Origin: Nematopogon swammerdamellus
Taxonomy: Eukaryota > Arthropoda > Insecta > Lepidoptera > Adelidae
Direction of reading: 5' to 3'
Assembly (NCBI GenBank): GCA_946902875.1
Contig: OX336353.1
Coordinates: 19,481,151 to 19,545,150, forward strand
DNA length: 64,000 nucleotides
Shown: positions 1 to 10,311 of the stretch, one piece after another
Layout: every line of letters begins with the position of its first letter
How positions within the stretch are numbered: position 1 is the first letter of the stretch
Position numbers and translations under genes: made by a program
Notes under the pieces: generated by a model
The model's input: the letters and a program-made list of their open reading frames with translations, nothing else
What the model was told of the DNA's origin: nothing
Database searches by the model: none

Positions 1-785
1 GCGAGGCCGAAGGCCGAGCTGCGTTCAGGAAGACGATAAACCTTATCTAAGAAAGTAAGTAATTAAGGGCGAGGCCGAAGGCCGAGCTGCGTTCAGGAAG
101 ACTAATAAACCTTCTCGAAGAAAGTAAGTAATTAAGGGCGAGGCCGAAGGCCGAGCTGCGTTCAGGAAGACTATAAACCTTATCGAAGAAAGTATGTAAC
201 TAAGGGTGAGGCCGAAGGCCGAGCTGCATTCAGAAAGACTATAAACCTTCTCGAAGAAAGTAAGTAACTGAAAGCGAGGCCGAAGGCCGAGCTACGTTCA
301 GGAAGACCATAAACCTTCTCAAAGAAAGTAAGTAACAAAGGGCGAGGCCGAAGGCCGAGCTGCGTTCAGGAAGACGATAAGCCTTATCTAAGAAAGTAAG
401 TAATTAAGGGCGAGGCCGAAGGCCGAGCTACGTTCAGTAAGACCATAAACCTTCTCGAAGAAAGTAAGTAACTGAGGGCGAGGCCGAAGGCCGAGCTGCG
501 TTCAGGAAGACTATAAACTTCTCGAAGAAAGTAAGTAACTGAGGGCGAGGCCGAAGGCCGAGCGGCGTTCAGGAAGACTATAAACGTTCTAGAAGAAAGT
601 AAGTAATTAAGGGCGAGGCCGAAGGCCGAGCTGCATTCAGAAAGACCATGAACCTTCTCGAAGACAGTAAGTAACTGAGGGCGAGGCCGAAGGCCTAGCT
701 GCGTTCAGGAAGGCGATAAACCTTATCTAAGAATGTAAGTAATTAAGGGCGAGGCCGAAGGCCGAGCTACGTTCAGGAAGACCAT
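1..785. repeat. Tandem array, 12 units of about 68 bp with GGCCGAAGGCC core
   Basis: Units begin near 1, 69, 138, 206, and so on, each with GCGAGGCCGAAGGCCGAGCT followed by an AT-richer stretch ending AAGAAAGTAAGTAA. The core can fold as a small hairpin (GGCC-GAA-GGCC). Units differ by point changes and small indels. The same unit forms shorter arrays inside the three 2-kb Helitrons, so it is a Helitron component rather than a free satellite. Confidence 0.9.
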
Positions 786-999
786 AAGACCATAACATTA
801 CATAAAAAAAAACAAAAACTTTCATACAAAGTCGTCGTCCCCATTTCCCCCCTTAAAGTTGTAATTTCCAAAAAATCCTTAACGGATTCTTACGTTATGA
901 AATAAACCTATGTTCCAAATTTCAGCTTTCTAGACTTAGTAGTTTCAGCTGTGCGTTAATAGATCAGTCAGTCAGGACAAACAATTTTATAAGTATAGA
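1..999 (-). mobile_element. Helitron, 5' end on the minus strand; cut by the window edge
   Basis: On the minus strand the sequence starting at 999 reads TCTATACTTATAAAATTG, a typical lepidopteran Helitron 5' end (TC start, preceded by A). The rest, 1-785, is a tandem array (separate entry). The 3' end with hairpin and CTRR lies outside the window. No ORF is visible in the part seen, so it is presumably non-autonomous. Confidence 0.7.
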
Positions 1000-1434
1000 T
1001 ATCTACTCTTTATTCTACTCGTATCTTCTACCAAAAGCATCTATCTACACTACACCAACGCAACGCAACAGAACTGCTAACGCCATATATTACGACCATT
1101 CGACACTAAATTCCGTTTTCTTTGATACTGCTCAACCCTAAGGCTATTTAACTTTATGGTATATAGCCTACTATAGTGAGCCTGAAGAACTACTCTTTAC
1201 ATTGGTGTAAACCGCATAAAAATCTGTTAAGTGGTTCCGAGTTTACCTCAAACATATGTACATACATACATGCAAACAGACGTTTCCTTTTATAAGAAGT
1301 AGAGATAGAGAAAAGAAGATAGAGATTAAATTATCCTCCCTTCCCCTCTCCCCGCGGACTCCTCCCCCGTACCTCAACCCCACTCTTCAAAACCACCCCC
1401 AGTATGGATAAAATTATTTAAAATCATTTAAAAT

Positions 1435-1977
1435 CCTAAAACCTAGTTTTGAAATCATCCCCTATTTTAATTTAAGGGTTGATTTAGCAAAAACGCTGAA
1501 ACACGTAATTCTTTATTTTATACCAAAAGCCTAAATATGAATTTTCATATCCCTAACTTGAGAAATGATGGGTTCCCCATATATTCTTTCATCCCCTATT
1601 TCACCCCGTTAAGGGTTGTTTTTTTGAGACAAAAGGTAGCCTATGTTCTTCCTCAGGATGCAATTCAGCTCCGTACAAAATTTCATAAAATCCTAAAATC
1701 TAATTTTGAAATCAACCCCTATTTTAATTTAAGGGTTGATTTAGCAAAAACGCTGAAACACGTATTTCTTTATTTCATACCAAAAGCCCAAATATAAATT
1801 GTCATATCCCTAACTTAAGAAATGCTGAGTTCCCCATACAAACTTTCATCCCCTATTTCACCCCCTTAAGGGTTGTTTTTTGAGACAAAAAGTAGCCTAT
1901 GTCCGTCCTCGGGATGCAATTCATCCCCGTGCAATATTTTATCGAAATCTGTTCAGCGGTTTAGGCGTGAAAAGGTA

Positions 1978-2029
<52 letters not shown>

Positions 2030-2064
2030 CAGAGTTACTTTCGAATTTATAATATTAGTATGGA
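1435..2064 (-). mobile_element. Helitron-like element with a 257-bp internal duplication and (CAGA)n tract
   Basis: Two tandem copies, about 1435-1691 and 1692-1950, share phrases such as CCCTATTTTAATTTAAGGGT and GGGTTGTTTTTTGAGACAAA. A (CAGA)n run covers about 1978-2030, followed by the inverse of TCCATACTAATATTATAAAT at 2064-2045, like lepidopteran Helitron 5' ends on the minus strand. The base before TC is C rather than the expected A, so the boundary is uncertain. The 86-residue ORF at 1537-1797 has no recognisable domain. Confidence 0.5.
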
Positions 2065-2254
2065 GTATGGATCAGCAAATGTAGTTCAGTGGTTTTGTTT
2101 TCTTTTCATTATTTATTTTCTGATTACTGTGTATGATTTCAATGTCTAATTGTAATAGTTTTAATTTTATCTAGTGATCACTTAAATTAGGATGGTCGAG
2201 TAGTATGAGTTCTTGTTTGAATTATTTTAATAATAGTGTTTTATTGATTTGTTT

Positions 2255-2463
2255 GTCGTTGTTCTAACTTTTATGTAAAACACATATTTTATTAATAATA
2301 ATAAAAAAGCACATTTATCGATAAAATATTTCTATCGATAAATGTGCTTTTTTATTATTATTAATAAAATATGTGTTTTACATAAAAAATAAAGCAACAA
2401 AAAGTTGTTAGTATTTAATTAAGAAATATATATATTTATAAAGTGAAAGTCGTTGTTCTAACT
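2255..2463. repeat. Insertion flanked by 15-bp direct repeats, with a near-perfect palindrome
   Basis: GTCGTTGTTCTAACT occurs at 2255-2269 and 2449-2463. Between them, 2269-2387 is a near-perfect palindrome of about 119 bp (arms running from TTTTATGTAAAACACA to the centre AAATATTT near 2328). The direct repeats look like a target-site duplication of a fold-back insertion. Confidence 0.65.
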
Positions 2464-2534
2464 GATATTCTATGAGTTTCATCAATATACAATGATGCAG
2501 CAAGAGCAAACTGAACAGTCATAAAAAATCTGTC

Positions 2535-3017
2535 AAGTGCGAGTTTTACTCGCGCGCGTAGGTTTCCGTATCTATCCGCTATCAATAATATCCGCCTATC
2601 CGCTCAGGTGGCATGGTCTTCGAAGTTTAATTTCGAAGATATGTAGGACGACCGGAGAGAAGCCTCAATGAGGTCGATAGCAATTACGGTGGGAAAATGA
2701 CAGCACCTTAATGAGGTCATTGGCAATTTAGCGGCTATAACAATGCAATGGCTTGTGGCGCCATCTGTTATTCAATAGTGTGACTAATCGATTTTAATGA
2801 AACGTTTCTTGTATGGGGGCCCCCTTAATTTTTAACTTTTTCCTATTTTTCTTATTTGTTGTTTCATCCGCCATTGTAACACATATTCTGTGAAAGTTTC
2901 AACCGGCTACCTATTACGGTTCAAGAGATACAGCCCTCGGACAGACGGACGGACGGACGGACGGACAGACGACGGAGGCTTAGTAATAGGCTTCTTTCTG
3001 GGATACGGAAACCTAAA
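2535..3017 (+). mobile_element. MITE-like repeat of the 'ggtttccgtatc ... atacggaaacct' family
   Basis: It begins CAAGTGCGAGTTTTACTCGC and ends GGATACGGAAACCTA, so the ends are partly inverted (GGTTTCCGTATC / GATACGGAAACC). Inside is the phrase CGGTTCAAGAGATACAGCCC followed by (GACA/GACG)n. A close second copy is at 47513-47978. A fragment of the same family (3345-3475) and wider relatives occur at 10428-10835, 43430-43615, 57054-57595 and 57850-58040. It is non-coding. Confidence 0.6.
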
Positions 3018-3344
3018 AAAGTATTATGTTATATCTATTTCTTTCACTCTAATGTAAACGATGATTACGTATAGTTAAGAATGAAATCTTGATTAGAAAA
3101 TAAAAATTATGTATATTAATTATTAAGTTTGAATGCTATTACATACACGAGGACGTGCAGAAATAGGATGGCCGAATGTTAGCTACTGAATCTGTAATCT
3201 GTGTGCGTCAGTTCAGTCCGAATGTCGATAGATAGTCGCGGATTAATATTATCTGGGTGCTAAGCAACCATCTTGTGATTGTCATGTCTGCTTACCGATA
3301 CAAAATATTAAATTAAATTAATATCCAATACATCACTTTTTCCT

Positions 3345-3475
3345 TTTATTCTTAATTTTATTATTTGTTGTTATATCGGCTATAATAACACATTATTCTG
3401 TGAAAATTTCAACGGGCTACCTATTACGGTTCAAGAGATACAGCCCTCGGACAGACAGACAGACGGACGGACGGG
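3345..3475 (+). repeat. Fragment of the 'acagccctcgg (GACA)n' repeat family
   Basis: Shares TTGTTGTTATATCGGC, CGGGCTACCTATTACGGTTC and the GACAGACGGACGG run with 2535-3017 and 10690-10830. It is truncated on both sides. Confidence 0.6.
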
Positions 3476-3624
3476 CGTTTTTGCTCCAAATACGCTCAGG
3501 AGTACCTACTTGGTTTGCTTTATGACATATGTTCATAAAACACCCTGTTTAAGTGACTGTCTGAAAGTGAATTAATTCAGCTCATGAAGTAAATTGTATG
3601 AAAATGACATACATACATACATAT

Positions 3625-3942
3625 CACACACGCTGAATCCCGACAATCGGTGTAAGCAGAGTAATCGGTGTTGTGCTGCGAGAACTCTTGTCAAATACAG
3701 CACAACACCGACCACCACGTTTCGCAAAGTATTCGAACAAGATTAAATCGATCAAGCAGCAAGTATGGCACGAAGACCCACCTGCTGCATGACTCGGTGG
3801 AAGTACCGTGCCAAGGTGAGAGGTGGCAAGCCTGTCGCCCTTTAGCACGGCATCTTGTCCTTATCCCTTAGTCGCCTTTTACGACATGCATGGGGAGAGA
3901 TGCAGTGGGGATATTCTTTTTTAGTACCGGCCCCACACGGTA
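3625..3942 (+). mobile_element. Family B repeat, full-length copy (about 320 bp)
   Basis: Runs from CACACGCTGAATCCCGACAA to GTACCGGCCCCACACGG. A conserved inverted repeat (ATCGGTGTTGTGCTG ... CAGCACAACACCGA) sits near the 5' end. Other copies: 19881-20198 (minus), 26308-26642, 32657-32972 (near-identical); fragments at 4346-4418, 4677-4757, 12629-12810, 32077-32160, 37018-37095, 45381-45459, 48253-48297, 51700-51815. An (ATAC)n run precedes it here. There is no coding capacity; it is probably a SINE-sized non-autonomous element of unknown class. Confidence 0.65.
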
Positions 3943-4161
3943 CTGAAAATACATACATGAAAATAACATTTCTATTATTTTATGTTATTTCTTCTAATCC
4001 GTTTCCGGGTTAAGTTAAGGTGTGGTACTGATGTAATTTTATCCACATCGTTAAGTATAACACTTACCTACTTGTAATTTTATTATGACACTATTGTACA
4101 GCTATGCAATTTCTTTTTAAGGTGTGGCAGCTTTATCTAGCTAATCTATCTTGTCTCTTGT

Positions 4162-4330
4162 CAGCCTAGGTAGCTCGCTGGTGCGATCAGTCGACTGTCA
4201 GTCGCGATCATAAGCACACCTGGGCGCGGTCAGAACTTGGATGAGTGGCCTTTCCGCCGTTGGAGGCTGACCGTGGTTCGGATTCCACGTAAAACTGTAG
4301 GATTCTTCCCTTGTAATTAATGGGTGGTAG
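4162..4330 (+). mobile_element. 5S/tRNA chimeric SINE, 5' part
   Basis: A head (TCAGCCTAGGTAGCTC) and a diverged 5S-derived segment (CTGGGCGCGGTCAGAACTTG) are followed by GTGGTTCGGATTCCACG and AAAACTGTAGG. It is broken off at about 4330 and abuts a family B fragment. See 32171-32550 for the best full copy. Confidence 0.75.
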
Positions 4331-4345
4331 ACATATCTTGACCAT

Positions 4346-4418
4346 CGAGGTAAGCAGAATAATCGGTGTATTGCTGCAAGAAATCTGGTAAATTACAGCA
4401 CAACACCGACCACTACGT
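4346..4418 (+). mobile_element. Family B fragment
   Basis: Contains the conserved inverted repeat region (ATCGGTGTATTGCTG ... CAGCACAACACCGAC). It is truncated on both sides, between two SINE pieces. Confidence 0.6.
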
Positions 4419-4440
4419 TTTTTTTATTGATATATTTTTT

Positions 4441-4757
4441 TTTTATGGAAACTGACACGATTGGCTACATCACCTACAACATCCGTGATGTCAGCCCATA
4501 ACACCGGGTGAACTTGGTGCCACGTCAGTGCTTCCCTTCGGTCGTGCCGGCTACACTGAACTGGACGGAAAACACAAACTATTTACATAGCCGTTTCGAC
4601 CGACCTTTCATTCAGTGCGGTGGTACCAACCCGGGCGGGTTAAACCCTACCACCTAGTGATATAAGAAGGGAATCATATCCCTTAGTCGCCTTTTACGAC
4701 ATACACGGGGAGAGATGCAGTGGGGCTATTCTGTTAAAGTACCGGCCCCACACGGTA
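4441..4757 (-). mobile_element. Chimera: truncated 5S/tRNA SINE joined to a family B end
   Basis: 4441-4676 is the SINE 3' region on the minus strand (poly-T, then the inverse of the GTGTCAGTTTCCAT tail). It is joined at TATCCCTTAGTCGCC to the end of family B (4677-4757, CGGCCCCACACGG). The same joint with the same lost segments recurs at 45134-45459, so the fusion was copied as a unit. Confidence 0.7.
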
Positions 4758-4862
4758 CAACGACATGCGAGACACTTGGCGCCGTCAGCATGGTTTGTTG
4801 AGCCGACGCGGACGACCGACGCCCAAAAGCATTCGGTTTAGAACGGGGGCTGCGAGCGAATG
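4757..4862 (-). mobile_element. LINE 3'-end fragment
   Basis: Shares GAGACACTTGGCGCCGTCAG, CCCAAAAGCATTCG and GAACGGGGGCTGCGA with the 3' end of the LINE fragment at 46504-46971. Only the last codons and 3' UTR remain. Confidence 0.6.
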
Positions 4863-5540
4863 CCGAGTAGTACTATTTAGTAAGCAAGTTTTTTTTTATG
4901 TAATACGGTATGAGCGGCTGAGTCGGAGGGACTTGTCCATCTGTCGCTGCTTAATATATTTTCTACGAATCTACTTTTTTTAAATATTTTTTATGGAGTC
5001 TGACACTGTTTGTTACCCCTTAGACCCCTATGGGGTAATTTTATATCCCAAAAAGTTTAAAAAAAGTCCACTGTATGTATTTCATACCCAATCTCTATGA
5101 AATTTAAGCCATTCCGTAGTTCATGAACAATGCTATCATATTGGAGTGTTGGTAGCATGATCTGCACCTAACTTTACACATCATTCGGCCATCAAAGTGA
5201 CTAACGACGCATGTTTCGTGAAGTTTTTCGTAAATTTAATTAATTAAATTTAATTTTACTTCTGTGTGTCATTTTGCCTTTTATTTATAGATTACCCAAC
5301 ACAAAAAAATCATAACCATAGTGTTAAAATAATTATTTTATTCATAAACTACTGCTGGCATATAAAAATCCAACCCATAAACCACTACTGGATATAAGTC
5401 ATCCCACCTGAAAAACCTGAAATCTATGAAAATAGAAGACTGAAAAAAATCAAGTACATCTATTTTTATGTCTACAAAAAGTGTACAAATTTTCATAAAG
5501 GTTGCTCTGCTTGTTCCCGAGATCAAATGCAGGGGTCTAA
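4863..5540. other. AT-rich stretch without recognised features
   Basis: AT-rich sequence with short ORFs only and no known repeat boundary. It probably consists of decayed repeats. Confidence 0.4.
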
Positions 5541-5541
5541 G

Positions 5542-5780
5542 GGTTACATCACTTACAACATCCATGATGTCAGCCCATAACACCGGGTGCCATGTCAGTG
5601 CTTCCCTTCATTTCATGTCGGCTACACTGAACTGGTCGGAAAACACGAACTATTTACAAAAGCCGTTTCGACCGACGTTTCGTTCAGTGCGGTGGCACCA
5701 ACGCGGCCGGGATAAACCCTACCACCTAGTAAGGTATGAAGGGAAGAGACCTACAGTTTAACGTGGAATCCGAATCACGG
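5542..5780 (-). mobile_element. 5S/tRNA chimeric SINE, body only
   Basis: The inverse of the SINE body from TTCCACGT-like head remnants (5780) to the GATGTTGTAAGTGATGTAACC tail region (5542). The 5S-derived head is missing. Confidence 0.75.
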
Positions 5781-5785
5781 ACCAA

Positions 5786-6387
5786 AAAAGTTGAAATTTG
5801 GTAAATATAAGAGTTTGATGACCCAATCATGGATGTTTAGAGTAAATGAAAGAATATCGATTGTGGGGGTAAATTATTGGGGGCAAATAAAAAAGTAAAA
5901 AAATAATAATTAATAAGTGCATCGTGTGACGTTTCAATGGAAAGGGCTTATTTTTTATATAATTTTAAAATGCAAAGTTCAAAAGATATTTATAACGAAA
6001 ATCGACAATTCGCCTTTCGTTTTAAATATCTTTCCTCTTCGTTATAAACTACTGAGTTTAAAATAAAATAAAATAGGGAATATAGAGCCTCTCAGGAAAA
6101 CCTAAGAAGAAAAATCCTAGATCATAAAATTCTCACGGTAAACGAAGCGGTACGGAAACGACTCTACGCGAGTTCCACTCGCGCTTAGCCACAAGTACCT
6201 GGCCCCACACTGTAGTGAATTTTGATAATAATTTAGTACGTGTTAGATAATAATTTATTTATAAGTAGGTAGATAGTTGATAAAAGTATAGCGTTCTAGG
6301 AAATCATAGTAGCGATTGTTTGTGCATTGTACGTGTGTCGATAGGACATCTATCTAAAATCTAGGCTACACGTTGGGTGTGGGCTGA
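5786..6387. other. AT-rich stretch without recognised features
   Basis: No ORF of interest and no clear repeat ends. The stretch ends at the Helitron insertion point 6387/6388. Confidence 0.4.
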
Positions 6388-8383
6388 TCTATACATATAA
6401 TAAAATCGTAGAGGTAAGAAAGTCTGTACATTGAATGTATTCGGAAAAAAACTAACCAGGGTGGCTTAAAATGAGATACTGAACATGTTAGAACAGTTTT
6501 TAAAATTTTTGTTTGTTTGTTTGTTTGTTTGTCTGTACGCGCATCACGCAAAAACCACTGAACGGAATTAGACGAAACTTTGTATAGTGGCAGTTTATAT
6601 GCCGGGTTAACATAATACGTAAAAAAAAATAACAAAAATAAAAAAAAATTTACAATTATATACATTATTGCGCGTTTAAAATCACGTAGTCCAAAGTAAA
6701 GGTAAAAACAATTTTAAATGTCATGTTGACAACGGAGAACTGTCATCTCGACGTGAGCTGGCCGGTGACAAATTGTTTGATAAATAAAAATAATAATTGA
6801 AAGTCGAAGTTATGCCGCTGTCATTGGTGCAATAAAATTTATATATCTGTTGCCCGCGGCTTCGCTCGCGTGAAATTCGTATTTAAAAAAAAGAAAGTAA
6901 GTAACTAAAGGCGGGCCCGAAGGCGGATCTGCGCTCACGTAAACAATATTCTTTCTCGATGAAAGTAACTAAGGGCGAGGCGAAAGGCGGAGCTGATTTC
7001 AGGAAGAAGAAAAACATTCTTGAAGAAAATAAGTAACTAAGGGCGAGGCCGAAGGCCGAGCTCTATTCTGGAAGACCATAAACCTTCTCGAAGAAAGTAA
7101 GTAACTATGGGCGAGGCCGCAGGCTGAGCTGCGTTCAGGAAGAAGCTAAACCATCTTGAAGAAAGTAAGTAACTAAGGCGAGGCCGAAGGCCGAGCTACG
7201 TTCGGATAATTGAAAAACCATCTCGAAGAAAGCAAGTAACTAAGGGCGAGGCCGAAGGCCGAGCTGCGTTCAGGAAGAAGCTAAACCATCTTGAAGAAAG
7301 TAAGCAACTAAGGCGAGGCCGAAGGCCGAGCTACGTTCTGACAAATGATAAACCATCTCGAAGAAAGCAAGTAACTAAGGGCGAGGCCGAAGGCCGAGCT
7401 GCGTTCAGGAAGAAGCTAAACCATCTCGAATAAAGTTAATTAATATTAAGATTGAGTTAATTTAATTTAAATTTTATTATGAAGTCCACGCTTCTAACGG
7501 CCAATATACCGTGCATCCTAGAACCTCGCGGTTATTCCCGGCTGGATGGCAAGAGGCCCGATGCTAGAGACCTTAGTGCCATGGACTAAGGGTAGTTCTT
7601 TGATGTGGGACGCCACTTTTGTTCTCACATTGGCTTCAAGTCACGTTAGGACATCTTCAAGAGCGGCTGGCGCGGCCGAGGCTGGGGCGGAGAGCCTCAA
7701 ACGCAGCAAATATAGAAATATAATTCAAGATTTCGAATTTGTTGCGTTTGCGGTTGAAACCCTCGGTCCGTGGAGCAGTGAAGCCAAAAGAGGCTTGAGC
7801 TGGTTGACGCAACTGGTGTCCCATCATCAAGGGCTTATGTACTTCATTCAAAGGGTAAGCCTTGCCATCCAGCGGGGTAATGCCGCAAGTGCTCTAAGAA
7901 CATTTGAAAATGCCCGTTTTGATAGTTATTTTAATGTTTGTTAGGTAGCTTTAATTCTTTAGTTATTAATATTACTTTTTTATTTATATGAAATAAATAG
8001 ATTGAGTAAACGATATTATATTCTATCGAAGAAAGGAAGTCTTTAAGGGCAAGGCCCGAAGGCGGAAGAGGGTTTTTGGTTTACCTGAACGCAGCTCGGC
8101 CTTCGACCTCGCACTTAGTTCCTTCCTTTCTTCCAGAAGGTTTGTCGTCTTCCTGAACGCAGCTCGGCCTTCGGCCTCGCCCTTACTTACTTCCTTTATT
8201 TGAGAAAGGTTTATCGTTTACCTGAAAGCAGCTCGGCCTTCGGCCTCGCCCTTAGTTAGTTACTTTCTTTAAGAAGGTTTGTCGATTACCTGAACGCAGC
8301 TCGGCCTTCGGCCTCGCCCTTAGTTACTTACATTCTTCTTTGGAATACAAATTTCACGCGAGCGGAGCCGCGGGCTCAGCTAG
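6388..8383 (+). mobile_element. Non-autonomous Helitron, copy 1 (1,996 bp)
   Basis: Starts TCTATACATATAATAAAATC preceded by A and ends GCGGAGCCGCGGGCTCAGCTAG followed by T: TC start, GC-rich 3' hairpin, CTAG end, A/T insertion site, all Helitron hallmarks. Inside are a (GTTT)n run, a forward array of GGCCGAAGGCC units (about 6900-7430), a retroelement ORF fragment (7546-7944) and an inverted array of the same units (8035-8340). There is no Rep/helicase ORF, so it must have moved in trans. Copies 2 and 3 are nearly identical. Confidence 0.88.
7546..7944 (+). pseudogene. Captured retroelement ORF fragment (132 codons), Helitron copy 1
   Basis: Motifs in order: LVPWTKGSSLMWDATF, LTLASSHVRTSS, SKYRNIIQDFEFVAFAVETL, GPWSSEAKRG, FIQRVSLAIQRGNAAS. 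This block resembles the C-terminal end of ORFs carried by many invertebrate non-LTR retroelements (recognised from pattern, not searched). Just upstream another frame reads PCILEPRGYSRLDGKRPD, which belongs before it, so there is a frameshift at about 7550. It lacks any reverse transcriptase core and is not expected to be functional. Confidence 0.65.
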
Positions 8384-8700
8384 TTAATAATATTGGCGCC
8401 GAGCACAGAGGCGCGCCGACACTAGTTCATGCCTTTGAGGAAATATTATATAGAGTGATCGCTCCGAAGAAATATACAGAGAAGCGGTGTTCCAGCGGCT
8501 GAGGTATGGGGTAAGGTAGCGGGGAGGCGGAGCGCAGAGTCGAGCGGAAGAGGGGAGCGCGCGCGGGGCGGGAAGCGTGCGGGAGACGGTCTGGCGGCCG
8601 GTGTGGGGGGCTCGCGCGGGGCGGGAAGCGTGGGCGAGAGAGGCAAGAGGTAGGGAGAACGATCGCACTCGTGCGTCGGTGTGTATATTGACTTTTCATT
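8384..8700. other. GC-rich CpG-dense stretch of unknown nature
   Basis: Directly after the Helitron, 8480-8640 is GC- and CpG-rich, with a repeated phrase CGCGGGGCGGGAAGCGTG at about 8561 and 8614. Three overlapping minus-strand frames stay open only because of composition (Arg/Pro/Ala/Ser-rich). It could be a CpG-island remnant or a repeat fragment. Confidence 0.35.
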
Positions 8701-9475
8701 CCAACACCTCATCTCCAGATTCGCCATCGCACCTTCGCATCGACGAAGATGTGTAAATGTATTGTTTAAAGTAGGTGAGGCGCGATCGCAGCAGGCAGGC
8801 GAGGCGACGACTGCGCGCTGCGGCCTCTCGTGCTCGACTAAGAGACTTGACGATCCTGAACCCCAACTCGGTGGAACATGTTAGTTGGCCGAGTCATTTA
8901 TCTAGTACGCTAGTACATAATATATCTTTGGTTCATGCATGTTGTCTCGGCCACGCCACGCCACGTCCTGTCGACCTCCCACAACTACAAATGTTATAAA
9001 TTTGAGCTAATACTAATAATAAATCTGTAAGGTATGGTCATGGAGTAAGTTACTTTGTTTTATGATATATTGAGTTTTTAGACTCTATGTATGATACTAA
9101 AACTAAAAATGATTTATTTTAGATTGTTTTCATCTGACGCAAACGTGAATGAATAAAACGACATTTTTATTGCACTGAAAAATAACTAAACCACAAGCAC
9201 AGAACTCTATTGTTGTAGATTATTTAATTTTATTACCATAATTTTTTTTTTATTAAAAAACAACACCGACTTACGACCTTTTTCTATGGGTATCGTCTTA
9301 ATAGCTTTTATGTTCCGTGATTATAATTATAACGACAATATGTAATTATGTATAATATTTATGGATATGTATATTGGCTGCATGTACATGTCTTTGTACT
9401 AATGCCCACTCTTTAATACTGCATTGTCCTCCCCTAAGTGTTGTCCTCATCACAACGGTTAGTTCGTGAATATAT
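8701..9475. other. No recognised gene; possible Helitron-type start near 9009
   Basis: 8701-9000 holds short, unremarkable frames. From 9009, CTAATACTAATAATAAATCT and GGTCATGGAGTAAGTTA match a repeat also starting near 53360 in intron 1 of lipocalin B, suggesting a shared mobile element. 9081-9475 is AT-rich. Confidence 0.4.
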
Positions 9476-9635
9476 TTTTTTTATTTATTTTTTATGTATT
9501 CCGATATGAGTGGCTGAGTTGGAGGGGCCAAAGCACATACTCCGACCAGCCAATATAACCTCCGAGAAGGTAGGTGCCATACCGGAGACTTCCCTGGATT
9601 GCTGGCTATACTGGACTAGAGGAGAATGCCGCAAG
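9476..9635 (-). mobile_element. Second SINE family (plain tRNA head), 3' fragment
   Basis: T-rich start, then the inverse of the tail seen at 39960-40050: CCTCCGAGAAGGTAGGTGCC and CCGGAGACTTCCCTGGATTG. Only the 3' third remains. Confidence 0.65.
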
Positions 9636-9705
9636 GCATTAAACTCGCCTTTTGTAACCCTTTTATATATTCACGATTTTATATATTTAATTAAAAATGT
9701 TACTT

Positions 9706-10095
9706 CAGCCTCTGTAGCTCAGTGGTGCTGTCGGTCGACTGTTGATAAGCAACCCTGAGTGCGATTTCTGTGGTGCGGTCAGTACTTGGATGGGTGACCG
9801 CTCGAACGTTGGGAGGCTGACCGTGGTTCGACTTCCACGTAAAACTGTAGGTCCCTTCCCTTCTTTCCTTACTAGATGGTAGGGTTTATCCCTCCTGGGT
9901 TGGTACCACCGCACTGAATGAAACGTCGATCGAAACGGCTATGTAAATAGTTCGTGTTTTCCGTCCATTTCAGTGTAGCCGACATGAAATGAAGGGAAGC
10001 ACTGACATGACACCTAGTTCACCCGGTGTTATGGGCTGACATCGAGGATGTTGTAGGTGAAGTTAGCCAACCGTGTCAGTTTCCATAAAAAAAAA
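9706..10095 (+). mobile_element. 5S/tRNA chimeric SINE, full length
   Basis: TCAGCCTCTGTAGCTCAGTG (A-box-like), a 5S-derived core ending CAGTACTTGGATGGGTGACC, GAGGCTGA closing the head, GTGGTTCGACTTCCACG (B-box-like), the common body, and a tail GTGTCAGTTTCCATAAAAAA. It lies about 50 bp beyond the lipocalin A stop codon in opposite orientation. Confidence 0.85.
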
Positions 10096-10144
10096 TTATT
10101 AGTGTGCAATAAAGTATATTTTCATTTTAAGTTCTAATTAAAAT

Positions 10145-10311
10145 CTAATCTTCGACGTGGGCAGTCCAAACATGCGAGCACTGGTTCTCCGTGTGCGTGA
10201 CCGGCTCTAGGTAGGCTGCGCTGCTCTGCGGGAGGCTGTTGACGGCCCGGTAAGCCTGCGCCAGTATCGAGGCATCTAAGATCTTACTTCTCGATAATAT
10301 CCACGCTGACA
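10145..10311 (-). CDS. Lipocalin A exon 4 (C-terminal helix and stop)
   Basis: 167 bp from the acceptor TTGCTTTCAG to the stop TAG at 10147-10145. It begins VSAWILSRSKILDASI, the conserved third lipocalin region (arginine after the last barrel strand) followed by the C-terminal helix, and contains the fourth cysteine (TENQC). The gene ends about 50 bp from the A-rich tail of a SINE (9706-10095), so the 3' UTR is short or runs into the SINE. I saw no AATAAA on the gene strand before it. Confidence 0.88.

Noticed and set aside
1..785. Regular direct repeats resembling a CRISPR array
   Set aside because: The whole 68-bp unit is repeated with no unique spacers, the same units lie inside Helitrons, and the window is animal DNA.
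7657..7851. Minus-strand 64-codon ORF repeated in all three Helitrons
   Set aside because: Antisense to the 132-codon retroelement fragment; its conservation only reflects the near-identity of the copies.
8384..8727. Three overlapping minus-strand ORFs rich in Arg, Pro, Ala
   Set aside because: High GC content alone keeps all three frames open; no start context, motif or splice structure supports a gene.
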